Shown here one piece after another: positions 1 to 5,481 of a DNA stretch of 5,526 nucleotides. The notes under the pieces were generated by a model. The model ran no database searches, was not told the origin of the DNA, and saw only the letters and a list, made by a program, of their open reading frames with translations. The stretch comes from CAWACC01 sp964390695 (lineage in GTDB: Bacteria > Chlamydiota > Chlamydiia > Chlamydiales > Parachlamydiaceae): contig CAYMKI010000181.1 of assembly GCA_964390695.1 (NCBI GenBank), forward strand, positions 1-5,526, written 5' to 3'. Position 1 is the stretch's first letter. Each line of letters begins with the position of its first letter. A program made the translations under genes and the position numbers.

Positions 1-3
1 TGA

Positions 4-369
4 GAGCTCTTACTACCTCCTGCCTCTATAAATCTTAGGACTTTTTTACGTAAATTTAATGAATATAACATTCATTATTTATATCAATTATTCATATTAA
101 TGTCAACTGGAATGACTATATATAAAACAAGAAATATGCACAATAAGTTACTTACTTTACATGAAAAAATCATGCTTAAAAAACGTAGCATTGTTGAAAC
201 AGTATTTGATTATCTGAAAAATAAGATGAACCTCGTTCATTCGAGACATCGTTCGCCAATTAACGCTTTAGTCCATATCATTTCGACTCTAGTCGCTTAT
301 TCTCTCAAAAAATCTAAACCTAAAATTAATTATTATACTAAAAACAACGACTTACATTATGCAGCTTAA
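4..369 (+). pseudogene. IS982-family transposase, C-terminal fragment
   Basis: The reading frame is open from 4 to the TAA at 367-369, with a TGA at 1-3, so the protein is either broken there or shifted from its original frame. The part from the ATG at 100 contains IMLKKRSIVETVFDYLKN, which matches the IS982 block carrying the catalytic Glu of the DDE site. It is followed by HSRHRS and by a segment resembling the family's C-terminal LSGLIAY region (here ISTLVAYSLKKSKPK). The first 30 or so residues (RTFLRKFNEYNIHY and around) match less well and may be degraded. Because the N-terminal half with the first two Asp residues is not visible, activity cannot be judged; the upstream stop suggests an inactive copy. 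Confidence 0.75.
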
Positions 370-370
370 A

Positions 371-390
371 CTCTTATCCCGAATTCAGGT
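371..390. repeat. Probable right terminal inverted repeat of the IS982 element
   Basis: The bases CTCTTATCCCGAATTCAGGT lie one base after the transposase stop and end exactly where IS630-type coding sequence begins. IS982-family ends typically start with ACC and contain a GGGATAAG-like block, which this shows on the opposite strand. The following bases 391-398 (ATTATCCA) would be one copy of the target duplication. The partner repeat and the other duplication copy are outside the window. Confidence 0.6.
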
Positions 391-756
391 ATTATCCATA
401 ATCACAACTTGGCCATGTTTTAAAGTTGGCACAAGAAAGTGTTGTATCCAAAAATTGAATAGCTCAGTATTGCAAGTGCCCTGGAAGCGAGCTGGTGCCA
501 GTATATTGGAAGCGCATTTAGCCGCTATAAAACTTTCCCTAGAAAAACGCTTACCAGAAATTTCACCGTATACTTTTACACCTCTTTTAGCCCAACTAAA
601 AGATCTATATAAATACGAATTAATTCCGCTCTCATCAATATATACTACGCATTCTTTAGAAAATAATTTTACCTGTTTCAGAAATTCTATACGCTTTTCT
701 TCATTCCTTTCTTTGTAAAGATTACTCTTTTTTTTCGTGTAACCTTTACTATACAA
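391..756 (-). pseudogene. IS630-family transposase fragment (DDE superfamily), disrupted
   Basis: On the minus strand the protein carries the order of motifs typical of the C-terminal half of IS630-family transposases. GYTKKK comes near its start, then VYIDESGI with the first catalytic Asp, RSFSWAKRGVKV, SGKRFSRESFIAA, a PARFQGTCNTELFNFW segment, and GQVVIMDN with the second catalytic Asp. The frame then runs three bases plus a stop into the IS982 end, so the following FH motif and the third catalytic residue (normally in a P-D-x-N-P-x-E block) are gone. The first codon at 756 is TTG; the frame stays open back to 792 (a stop occupies 793-795) and reads IHICKGL, plausible helix-turn-helix linker sequence. 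No IS630 terminal repeats were identified. The fragment is non-functional as it stands. Confidence 0.8.
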
Positions 757-776
757 GCCTTTGCAAATATGAATTG

Positions 777-961
777 ATGAAAGCAGGAAAGATTATCCAT
801 ACAGAAATTGAAGAGCTGAGAGTGAAGATTTATGAGCAGGATCAGTTGATGGAAATGCTAAAATTCGTGGTCTTAAACATATAAAAACACTTAAAGCTTT
901 TGATCAATCTTCGCAACCTGCTAACCAAGATGAGTCTATTGTGTATGAATGCAGAAAATAA
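777..961 (+). pseudogene. 3' remnant of an unidentified gene upstream of tspO, frameshifted
   Basis: From an ATG at 777 the frame reads 35 residues, including IIHTEIEELRVKIYEQDQ, a charged amphipathic segment that could be a short coiled coil, and stops at 884. Near 857-863 the coding signal seems to pass to another frame, reading KIRGLKHIKTLKAFDQSSQ and ending at the TAA 959-961, which overlaps the tspO start by 17 bases. The two pieces may be the tail of one gene that was cut off at its 5' side by the IS630 element and later lost a frame. A MerR-type regulator tail would fit the position before tspO, but no diagnostic motif supports it, and I do not assign a function. Confidence 0.35.
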
Positions 962-1423
962 AACCCACCTCTCTTTAATCATCTGGATCGTGGTGCTGAT
1001 AGCGATTGCTGGGGTTATAGGCTCTTTAACCAAGACGGAGATTAGCACCTGATATATCACCATTAAGTCGCTCCATCCTAATCCGCCAAATTATGTATTT
1101 CGGTCGCTGGGACTATTTTATAGGGAATTATTGGTGCTTGTGGATGGCTCATTTGGCTCAAGTCTCAATTTCCCAAGCTAAGTATTATCAAAATCTTATA
1201 TGTGACTCAACTTATCCTAAACTGGAGCTGGACGACTCTGTTTTTTCATTACCACTTAACCGGACTTTCTCTTGTAGTTTTGGTCGCTATGGATATTCTG
1301 GTCTGTGCCCTCATTTGCCTAGCTTACCGGAAAATGAAAGCAGTTTCGCTGCTTATGATTCCTTATCTGTTATGGATTCTATTTGCCAGCTACTTAAACT
1401 TTTACATATGGTGGTGTAATTAG
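945..1423 (+). pseudogene. tspO: tspO pseudogene (TspO/MBR family membrane protein)
   Basis: TspO is a five-helix membrane protein that binds tetrapyrroles and other ligands. The start at 945 gives a first hydrophobic helix (LIIWIVVLIAIAGVIGSL). The frame hits TGA at 1050-1052 at a position where the family has Trp (x-W-Y), then continues in the same frame with NPPNYVF, the conserved NPP-x-x-VF signature. Near 1104-1112 the frame shifts. After an in-frame TAG at 1121-1123 (expected Tyr of the WTxLY motif) it reads GIIGACGWLIWLKSQF, then LILNWSWTTLFF, then IPYLLWILFASYLNFYIWW, ending at TAG 1421-1423. Helices 3 to 5 are intact in sequence. Two nonsense codons plus a frameshift make this a pseudogene unless the window contains errors. 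Total length, about 158 codons, is normal for the family. Confidence 0.88.
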
Positions 1424-1467
1424 ATAATGCATAACTTGTGCATGTATTTCGACCATCAATTTTTAGC

Positions 1468-1495
1468 TTGACGAATTATACGTTCGAGGTATGAT
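1468..1495 (+). promoter_or_regulatory. Sigma70-type promoter of the thiamine operon
   Basis: TTGACG at 1468-1473 (one mismatch to TTGACA) and TATGAT at 1490-1495 (one mismatch to TATAAT) are separated by 16 bases. Transcription would start near 1501-1503, about ten bases before the first stem of the TPP aptamer, which is the expected geometry for a riboswitch leader. The site lies in the gap between the dead tspO and the riboswitch, so the operon does not depend on upstream transcription. The call is from consensus matching alone. Confidence 0.7.
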
Positions 1496-1511
1496 ATCAT
1501 CAGAATTTTTA

Positions 1512-1609
1512 TTCACCAGGGGTGCTTTCCAGGCAAAATAAATTTGCTTTGAAGGCTGAGAAATACCCTTAAAACCTGCTCTGGTTAATGCCTGCGAAGG
1601 GAGTGTGAA
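1512..1609 (+). promoter_or_regulatory. TPP riboswitch (THI element) aptamer
   Basis: The conserved core is clear: AGGGGTGC at 1518-1525, GGCTGAGAAATACCC at 1554-1568, AACCTGCTCTGG at 1573-1584, TTAATGCC at 1585-1592 and GCGAAGGGA at 1594-1602. Stems can be drawn as P1 TTCAC (1512-1516) with GTGAA (1605-1609); P2 GGGT (1520-1523) with ACCC (1565-1568); a P3 extension GCAAA (1533-1537) with TTTGC (1543-1547); P4 CCT (1575-1577) with AGG (1598-1600); and P5 CTGG (1581-1584) with CCTG (1591-1594). P5 contains a T-T mismatch, and the usual GATCTGG is GCTCTGG. The element precedes thiE, so TPP is expected to repress the operon. Confidence 0.93.
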
Positions 1610-1623
1610 GCATCTGAACTCCC
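1599..1623 (+). promoter_or_regulatory. Possible anti-aptamer hairpin at the 3' edge of the riboswitch
   Basis: GGGAGT at 1599-1604 is perfectly complementary to ACTCCC at 1618-1623. The first strand is part of the aptamer's P4/P1 side, so this helix and the folded aptamer exclude each other. This is the arrangement expected of a switch between a ligand-free and a ligand-bound state. It is a pairing seen by eye, without energy calculation. Confidence 0.45.
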
Positions 1624-1651
1624 GTTTAGCTTTCATTCTGGACTTTCTGTG

Positions 1652-1698
1652 CTTTCATAATCTTCCTTTGTAGAAAAATATAAGAAAGATTATGAAAG
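1652..1698 (+). promoter_or_regulatory. Start-codon-sequestering hairpin (riboswitch expression platform)
   Basis: CTTTCATAATCTT (1652-1664) is a perfect 13-base reverse complement of AAGATTATGAAAG (1686-1698). After one mismatch, CTT (1666-1668) can pair with AAG (1682-1684). The 3' arm contains the thiE ATG (1692-1694) and most of its weak purine-rich Shine-Dalgarno region (AAGAAAG, 1682-1688). When formed, the stem would hide the start of thiE, pointing to control of translation rather than termination. No run of U follows, and no intrinsic terminator is seen in the leader. Confidence 0.75.
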
Positions 1699-2333
1699 AA
1701 AATTTTTGGCAACTTACATTAGTCACAAATAAAGGTAATACTCCTACAGCTACTTATCTCGAGTTTATTGAAGTGTGCCTCAAAGAAGGTATCACATGCG
1801 TACAGCTTAGAGAAAAATCCTCGCCATGTGAAGATTTGTTGGATTTTGGCAGTTCATTAAAACACCTTCTAGATTTATATAACGTTCCTTTGATAGTCAA
1901 TGATGATATTGATCTTTGCATAAAACTTAGCGCTTTCGGAGTTCACTTAGGTCAATCAGATACGGAAGTTACAAAAGCAAGATCTGCCTTAGGAGCAGAT
2001 AGAATCATTGGCTTAAGCGTAAATACAATCAAACAAATTCAAAACTCACTAACTTTCCCCATAGATTATATAGGAGTTGGTGCAATTTTTCCCACCTATA
2101 ACAAACCTGATGTTAAAACTATATGGGGCTTAAGTGGACTGCGTCAAGCTTCTCTCGTTTCATCTCACTCTATTGTAGCAATAGGCGGAATAGATGAAAG
2201 TAACACCTTTTCTGTCATAAATTCTGGCGCTGATGGAATCGCAGCTATAGGTGCATTTCATCAAGCAGCAGATCCTTTTTTAAAAACAAAGAATTTAATA
2301 AAAATTATAAGGGAGGCAAAAAATGATAGATAA
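1692..2333 (+). CDS. thiE: Thiamine-phosphate synthase ThiE
   Basis: ThiE joins HMP-PP and thiazole phosphate to thiamine monophosphate with release of pyrophosphate, in the cytoplasm. The 213-residue product has normal family length and the TIM-barrel motifs in order: VQLREK (37-42, pyrophosphate binding), VND (69-71, metal-binding Asp), GVHLGQSD (83-90), IIGLSV (105-110), DYIGVGAIFPT (125-135), VAIGGI (162-167) and GADGIAAIGAF (179-189). Two usual phosphate-contact positions differ: the TxTK motif reads TYNK (135-138), and the Ser of the usual VVSAI segment is Gly187. The ATG at 1692 is the only start that fits the family's N-terminus, and it lies inside the leader hairpin, so translation should be riboswitch-controlled. 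The 3' end overlaps thiM by 11 bases, implying coupling. Confidence 0.95.
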   Translation: MKENFWQLTLVTNKGNTPTATYLEFIEVCLKEGITCVQLREKSSPCEDLLDFGSSLKHLLDLYNVPLIVNDDIDLCIKLSAFGVHLGQSDTEVTKARSALGADRIIGLSVNTIKQIQNSLTFPIDYIGVGAIFPTYNKPDVKTIWGLSGLRQASLVSSHSIVAIGGIDESNTFSVINSGADGIAAIGAFHQAADPFLKTKNLIKIIREAKNDR

Positions 2334-3111
2334 AATGGAAAAAGCGATAGCTAAGGTCAGGAGCCAAAAACCTCTTATCCTGTGTCTTACAAATTTTGTC
2401 ACAATGGAATTTGTTGCAAATAGCTTACTTGCACTTGGGGCTGCACCAATTATGAGTGCATGCGATGACGAAATTGAAGAACTAGTCAAAATGGCATCAG
2501 CTTTGTATATAAATATAGGAACACTTGATCAAAATTTTATTGCGCTAAGTAAAAAAGCGATAGAGATTGCCAAAGAACAAAATAAACCTGTTATCTTTGA
2601 TCCAGTAGGTAGCGGTGCCACGACCATCAGAACTGAGATCTCCAAATCCATTTTTCCTTTTGCAAAGTTCATCAGAGGTAATAGTAGCGAAATCATATCA
2701 CTCGCAGGTAATGCGAACATAACCTATGGAGTTGAAGGCAATAATACGACAGATGAAGTGGCATCTATTGCAAAACGCTTAAGCCTACAGAATAACGCGG
2801 TTGTGATAGTTAGCGGACCGGTGGATTTTATAACGAATGGAAATAAATCGATTGAGGTGCCATTTGGTTCTCCTCTTATGCAAATGGTTACAGGTATGGG
2901 CTGCAGCCTAACAGGAGTAATCGCAGCATTTCAATCTGCATTAGAAGACCCTTTTGAATCTTCCGTTATAGCAACACATTACTTTGCACTTTGCGGAGAA
3001 ATAGCATCAAAAAAGCAGCAATCTCTTGGAACCTTCAAAATAGCGTTCTTAGATCAATTATATAATCCAGATTTGGCATTAATGAGAGATTTATATGATT
3101 CAAGAAGATAA
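2323..3111 (+). CDS. thiM: Hydroxyethylthiazole kinase ThiM
   Basis: ThiM phosphorylates 4-methyl-5-(2-hydroxyethyl)thiazole, a salvage step supplying the thiazole substrate of ThiE. The 262-residue length is typical of this ribokinase-fold family. Motifs include CLTNFVT (21-27), NIGTL (64-68), DPVGSGAT (93-100), RGNSSEI (118-124), VSGPVDFI (163-170) and VTGMGCSLTG (189-198), the anion-hole loop with the conserved Cys194. The loop has Met where TGTGC has Thr. The ATG at 2323 sits six bases after a strong Shine-Dalgarno GGGAGG (2311-2316) located within the end of thiE. ATG codons a little downstream (such as 2335) lack such a site. The stop overlaps the old thiL start by 17 bases. The gene appears intact. 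Confidence 0.95.
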   Translation: MIDKMEKAIAKVRSQKPLILCLTNFVTMEFVANSLLALGAAPIMSACDDEIEELVKMASALYINIGTLDQNFIALSKKAIEIAKEQNKPVIFDPVGSGATTIRTEISKSIFPFAKFIRGNSSEIISLAGNANITYGVEGNNTTDEVASIAKRLSLQNNAVVIVSGPVDFITNGNKSIEVPFGSPLMQMVTGMGCSLTGVIAAFQSALEDPFESSVIATHYFALCGEIASKKQQSLGTFKIAFLDQLYNPDLALMRDLYDSRR

Positions 3112-3497
3112 AATAATTAAAGCTTTGCAGACCACTAGCGCCGATAGATTTATCGGTGACGATGCTGCTGTGCTACCTAATGTACATGGGAGCAATAGGT
3201 ATGTAATTAGTAAAGATTTGCTTGCAGAGGATATGCATTTTCGAACGAAATACTTCCTCCCCAGTTGACCTTGCTCATAAATCTTTACACGTCAATTTAA
3301 GCGATATAGCGTCCATGGGGATAGAGCTTTTGCCTCCTCAGGCCAAAATTAAAGAAGGAATATGGCTAGGAAAGCAGTTTGCCGTTAACAGCATGATGGA
3401 TATTTCCGATGGACTGATTATGGATTGCTCGTGACAATTCATAAAAACGTATTTGAAGAATTATCCCATAGTTGTCCATTTTGGAGAAAAGTTATGA
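3095..3497 (+). pseudogene. thiL: thiL pseudogene (thiamine-monophosphate kinase), frameshifted and deleted
   Basis: ThiL makes the active cofactor TPP from TMP. From ATG 3095 (GAGAG at 3084-3088 as ribosome site) the frame reads FIGDDAAVLPN, then YVISKDLLAEDMHFRTKYF, the ThiL N-terminal nucleotide and Mg-binding motifs. It then hits TGA at 3266-3268. One extra base around 3255-3262 explains this, because the next frame continues SPVDLAHKSLHVNLSDIASMG. There the sequence jumps to LLPPQAKIKEG and NSMMDISDGLIMD, which in an intact ThiL lie roughly 120 residues further on. After the TGA at 3432-3434 the same frame runs to a TGA (3495-3497) overlapping the thiD start as ATGA, probably the original 3' end. 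About 135 codons remain where roughly 320 are usual. The second half of the fold is largely missing, so activity is not expected. Confidence 0.9.
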
Positions 3498-4288
3498 AAT
3501 ACAAGTGCTTATCTATTGCAGGATTTGATGGTTCCGGTGGTGCTGGCATACAGGCTGATCTTAAAACATTTTCTGCAACAGGATGTTATGGGATGACCGT
3601 CCTCACCGCCATTCCTGTGCAAAATACTTGTGGTGTCCGCAGCTGTTATGATATCCCGCTTTCATGCATCCAAGAACAGCTTGAAGCCATATTTGATGAT
3701 ATAAGGCCAGATGCGATAAAAATTGGCATGCTCTTCTCTACTGAGGTCATAGAGCTCGTGACTGCTTTTTTGATACAGCGTGCAAAAGGCATTCCAATAG
3801 TTTTGGATCCAGTGATGGTGGCTAAAAGCGGTGATCCTCTCCTACAAGCTGATGCCATAGAAGCGTTAAGAACAAAATTAATACCAATTGCGAGCATCAT
3901 TACCCCTAATTTACCGGAAGCGAGAACATTAGTATCAGGAAATTATGACAAAAAGACATTGGCACGAAAGCTACTCGATTTAGGATGCGAAGCTGTTCTT
4001 TTGAAGGGAGGACATGAAGACACTGCAAGCGCAGATGATTTGTTTTTATCGCATGATATTGCAGAAATGTTATCTGCAATGCGTATCAATTCTAAAAATA
4101 CTCATGGTACTGGATGTACTTTATCTGCAGGCATAGCAAGCTTTATTGCTCAAGGCTTTTCTACTTTAGATGCATGCATAAAAGCTAAGTCATATCTGCA
4201 TAACGCAATATTCTATAGCAAAGACGGCAGCGTAGGAAATGGCCATGGTCCTGTTCATCATTTTTACCATTTATGGAGATATTTATAA
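3494..4288 (+). CDS. thiD: HMP/HMP-P kinase ThiD
   Basis: ThiD phosphorylates HMP to HMP-P and then HMP-PP, the pyrimidine substrate of ThiE. The 264-residue product matches the family length. It begins MKYKCLSIAGFDGSGGAGIQ and carries the substrate-binding start (7-25), IKIGMLF (75-81), VLDPVMVAKSGDPLL (103-117), ITPNLPEA (136-143), VLLKGGH (168-174), NTHGTGCTLS (202-211) with the likely catalytic Cys208, and HGPVHHFYHLW (251-261), the usual C-terminus. An in-frame start at 3425 would add 23 residues derived from thiL debris. I reject it because ATG 3494 has GGAG (3483-3486) at good spacing and fits the family start. The gene is intact despite the wreck of thiL immediately upstream, and its ribosome site is preserved. 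Confidence 0.95.
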   Translation: MKYKCLSIAGFDGSGGAGIQADLKTFSATGCYGMTVLTAIPVQNTCGVRSCYDIPLSCIQEQLEAIFDDIRPDAIKIGMLFSTEVIELVTAFLIQRAKGIPIVLDPVMVAKSGDPLLQADAIEALRTKLIPIASIITPNLPEARTLVSGNYDKKTLARKLLDLGCEAVLLKGGHEDTASADDLFLSHDIAEMLSAMRINSKNTHGTGCTLSAGIASFIAQGFSTLDACIKAKSYLHNAIFYSKDGSVGNGHGPVHHFYHLWRYL

Positions 4289-4311
4289 CAATCACTTCGA
4301 GGTTAAGCTAA

Positions 4312-4977
4312 ATGACAAAATTATCAGAAACAGCACTAGAAAAATGTGAGCCTGTTATTCAGGCGATAAAGAAACATCCATTTAATCAAGAGCTTGCAGA
4401 TGGATCACTGAGTCGAGAAAAATTTGCTTATTACATAGAGCAAGACACTCTGTATTTGAGAGATTTTGCAAGAAGCCTTGCTGTGATTGCTTCAAAAGCG
4501 CCCCTTAAATTTGTAAAAGATTTCCTATCATTTTCAGATGGGGCATTGATAGCAGAGCAAGAAGTTGTGCATAGCTTTTTTCGTCACACGTTTAATCTTC
4601 AAGAAACAGGAAAACTAACGCCAGCAACACTTTCTTACACAAGCTATCTTTTACAGGTAAGCAGCATAGCACCAGTAGAAATTGCAATCGCCTCTGTTTT
4701 ACCATGTTTTTGGGTTTATAAAATCGTAGGACAGTCTATTGCTCAAAACACTGATATGGAATCTCAAAATCCTTATCAAAAATGGATCGAAACTTATTCT
4801 GGCAAAGAATTTAGCGACAGTGTGGAAAGAGCAATCAGTATTTTTGATAAAGTAGCGCTATCTGCATCAAATAAAATTCGAGGTTTCATGCTAGATGCAT
4901 TCTATAAAAGCACTGTTTTAGAATGGCATTTCTGGAACGATTCATATAATCAGGCTGTTTTTGACTCATTTGTTTAG
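4312..4977 (+). CDS. tenA: TenA aminopyrimidine aminohydrolase / thiaminase II
   Basis: TenA releases HMP from the thiamine breakdown product aminomethyl-HMP, and can also cleave thiamine. With ThiD next door, salvage of degraded thiamine is the natural role. The 221-residue all-helical protein contains HPF (22-24) and LADGSLSREKF (28-38). It has EQDTLYLRDFAR (43-54) with the Asp45 and Tyr48 expected in the active site, LPCFWVY (130-136) with nucleophile Cys132 and Tyr136, and EWHFW (204-208) with Glu204. All key residues known from the Bacillus TenA active site have a counterpart. GAGG at 4299-4302 precedes ATG 4312, 23 bases after thiD, so it belongs to the operon. The TAG stop overlaps by two bases the stop of the convergent gene. 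No terminator hairpin is visible after it. Confidence 0.94.
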   Translation: MTKLSETALEKCEPVIQAIKKHPFNQELADGSLSREKFAYYIEQDTLYLRDFARSLAVIASKAPLKFVKDFLSFSDGALIAEQEVVHSFFRHTFNLQETGKLTPATLSYTSYLLQVSSIAPVEIAIASVLPCFWVYKIVGQSIAQNTDMESQNPYQKWIETYSGKEFSDSVERAISIFDKVALSASNKIRGFMLDAFYKSTVLEWHFWNDSYNQAVFDSFV

Positions 4978-5272
4978 AAAACATCAGTGTTATCTAAAAT
5001 CTTTATAAGCTGTTCAAAATAGCTCATATCACAGCCATCCTCTAACGCCTCTCGCTTTAAGCCTGCATTATCAAGTCCCAGTTTTAAATTATAGGGTTAT
5101 CATCGCCCTGAAAGCCTGATGGCACATAGTTGTAAGTAAGATTAGTGACTTCTTTTAAATCATGTAAACCCATCTTTGAAGATATTACTGCAACAAGCTT
5201 AGGCAATGCATCAAGCCATGCTTGGCCTTTTTCCCCATAAATGCTGATGATGTTGGAATGGAAGGTGTTCAT
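4974..5272 (-). pseudogene. Aminoglycoside/streptomycin phosphotransferase-like gene, frameshifted with core deleted
   Basis: From ATG 5272 the minus strand reads NIISIYGEKGQAWLDALP, then WGL-like helix sequence and NYVPSGFQGDDNPII. This is the N-terminus of proteins annotated as streptomycin 6-kinase-like or aminoglycoside/hydroxyurea resistance kinases. The frame stops at 5084-5086, but adding one base in the T/A run at 5081-5090 restores LKLGLDNAGLKREA, the expected next strand with the ATP-binding Lys. The sequence then passes, around 5046-5052, to LEDGCDMSYFEQL and ends at TAA 4974-4976, which looks like a kinase C-terminal tail. The middle with catalytic HGD and IDP motifs is missing: about 98 codons remain where 260 or more are usual. 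It is convergent with tenA, and its start overlaps the GNAT stop (ATGA). The exact substrate of the ancestor cannot be told. Confidence 0.7.
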
Positions 5273-5481
5273 TTAGCATACTCAGCAGCGCTTAATCTAT
5301 ACAGAACATGATGAGAAAGTTTATGATCAGCTGCAAGTTTTGGATGAGCAAAATCACCACTTAAATCTCGTTTTAAGCCTATTTTTTCCATGACTCTTAA
5401 AGACCTAACATTTGAAGGCACCGTAAAAGAAACAATTTCTATAAGGCCACATTTCTCAAATCCGTATTTCAAACCCCAATA
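5269..5481 (-). pseudogene. GNAT-family N-acetyltransferase, C-terminal remnant
   Basis: The minus strand encodes YWG (5473-5481), then LKYGFEKCGLIEIVSFT, NVRSLRVMEKIGLKRD, DFAHPKL and HHVLYRL. This matches the RimJ/RimL-like GNAT pattern Y/F-W-G-K-G-Y-A..ALxYGFexxgl and NxxSxxVMEKIGm. In an intact member about ten residues (the acetyl-CoA pyrophosphate loop, around KGYATEA) stand between YWG and LKYGF; here they are absent. Sequence further upstream to the window edge (5482-5526) has no recognisable GNAT motif in this frame and reaches a stop at 5524-5526. The C-terminal part is well kept, but without the cofactor loop and N-terminus the protein should not work. Its TGA (5269-5271) overlaps the next start in ATGA, so the two genes once formed a coupled pair. 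Confidence 0.7.

Larger units (their letters stand above)
1..390 (+). mobile_element. IS982-family insertion sequence, 3' part (left side outside window)
   Basis: The element is recognised from the C-terminal transposase segment it carries and from a 20-base end sequence just after the stop codon (371-390) that resembles IS982-family termini; read inward it begins ACCTGAATTCGGGATAAG. Immediately beyond 390 the sequence becomes an IS630-type transposase gene in the opposite orientation, cut within a conserved motif, so 390/391 is very likely the insertion boundary. The left end, the rest of the transposase and the second target-site copy lie outside the window. Assignment to family is by motif memory, not by alignment. 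Confidence 0.7.

Noticed and set aside
359..718. Open plus-strand frame of 119 codons
   Set aside because: It lies antisense to the clearly recognisable IS630 transposase fragment and has no protein motif of its own.
1050..1052. UGA read as Trp (genetic code change), suggested by TGA at the conserved Trp of TspO
   Set aside because: Intact genes use TGG freely for Trp, and TGA serves as stop in the ATGA overlap at 5269-5272; tspO also has a TAG and a frameshift.
842..1063. Minus-strand open frame of 73 codons with hydrophobic stretch
   Set aside because: It is the antisense of the first TspO helix and the upstream remnant; hydrophobicity on the reverse strand is a by-product.
1093..1419. 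Open plus-strand frame of 108 codons inside the tspO region
   Set aside because: The TspO motifs fall in other frames (NPPNYVF before, NWSWTTLFF after); this frame yields no family-like sequence.
1426..1445. Small inverted repeat (ATGCA / TGCAT) after tspO as a terminator
   Set aside because: The stem has only five pairs and is not followed by a T-run, so it is too weak to call.
3425..3493. N-terminal extension of ThiD by 23 residues
   Set aside because: The added residues come from thiL debris, and the ATG at 3494 has a good ribosome site and fits the family start.
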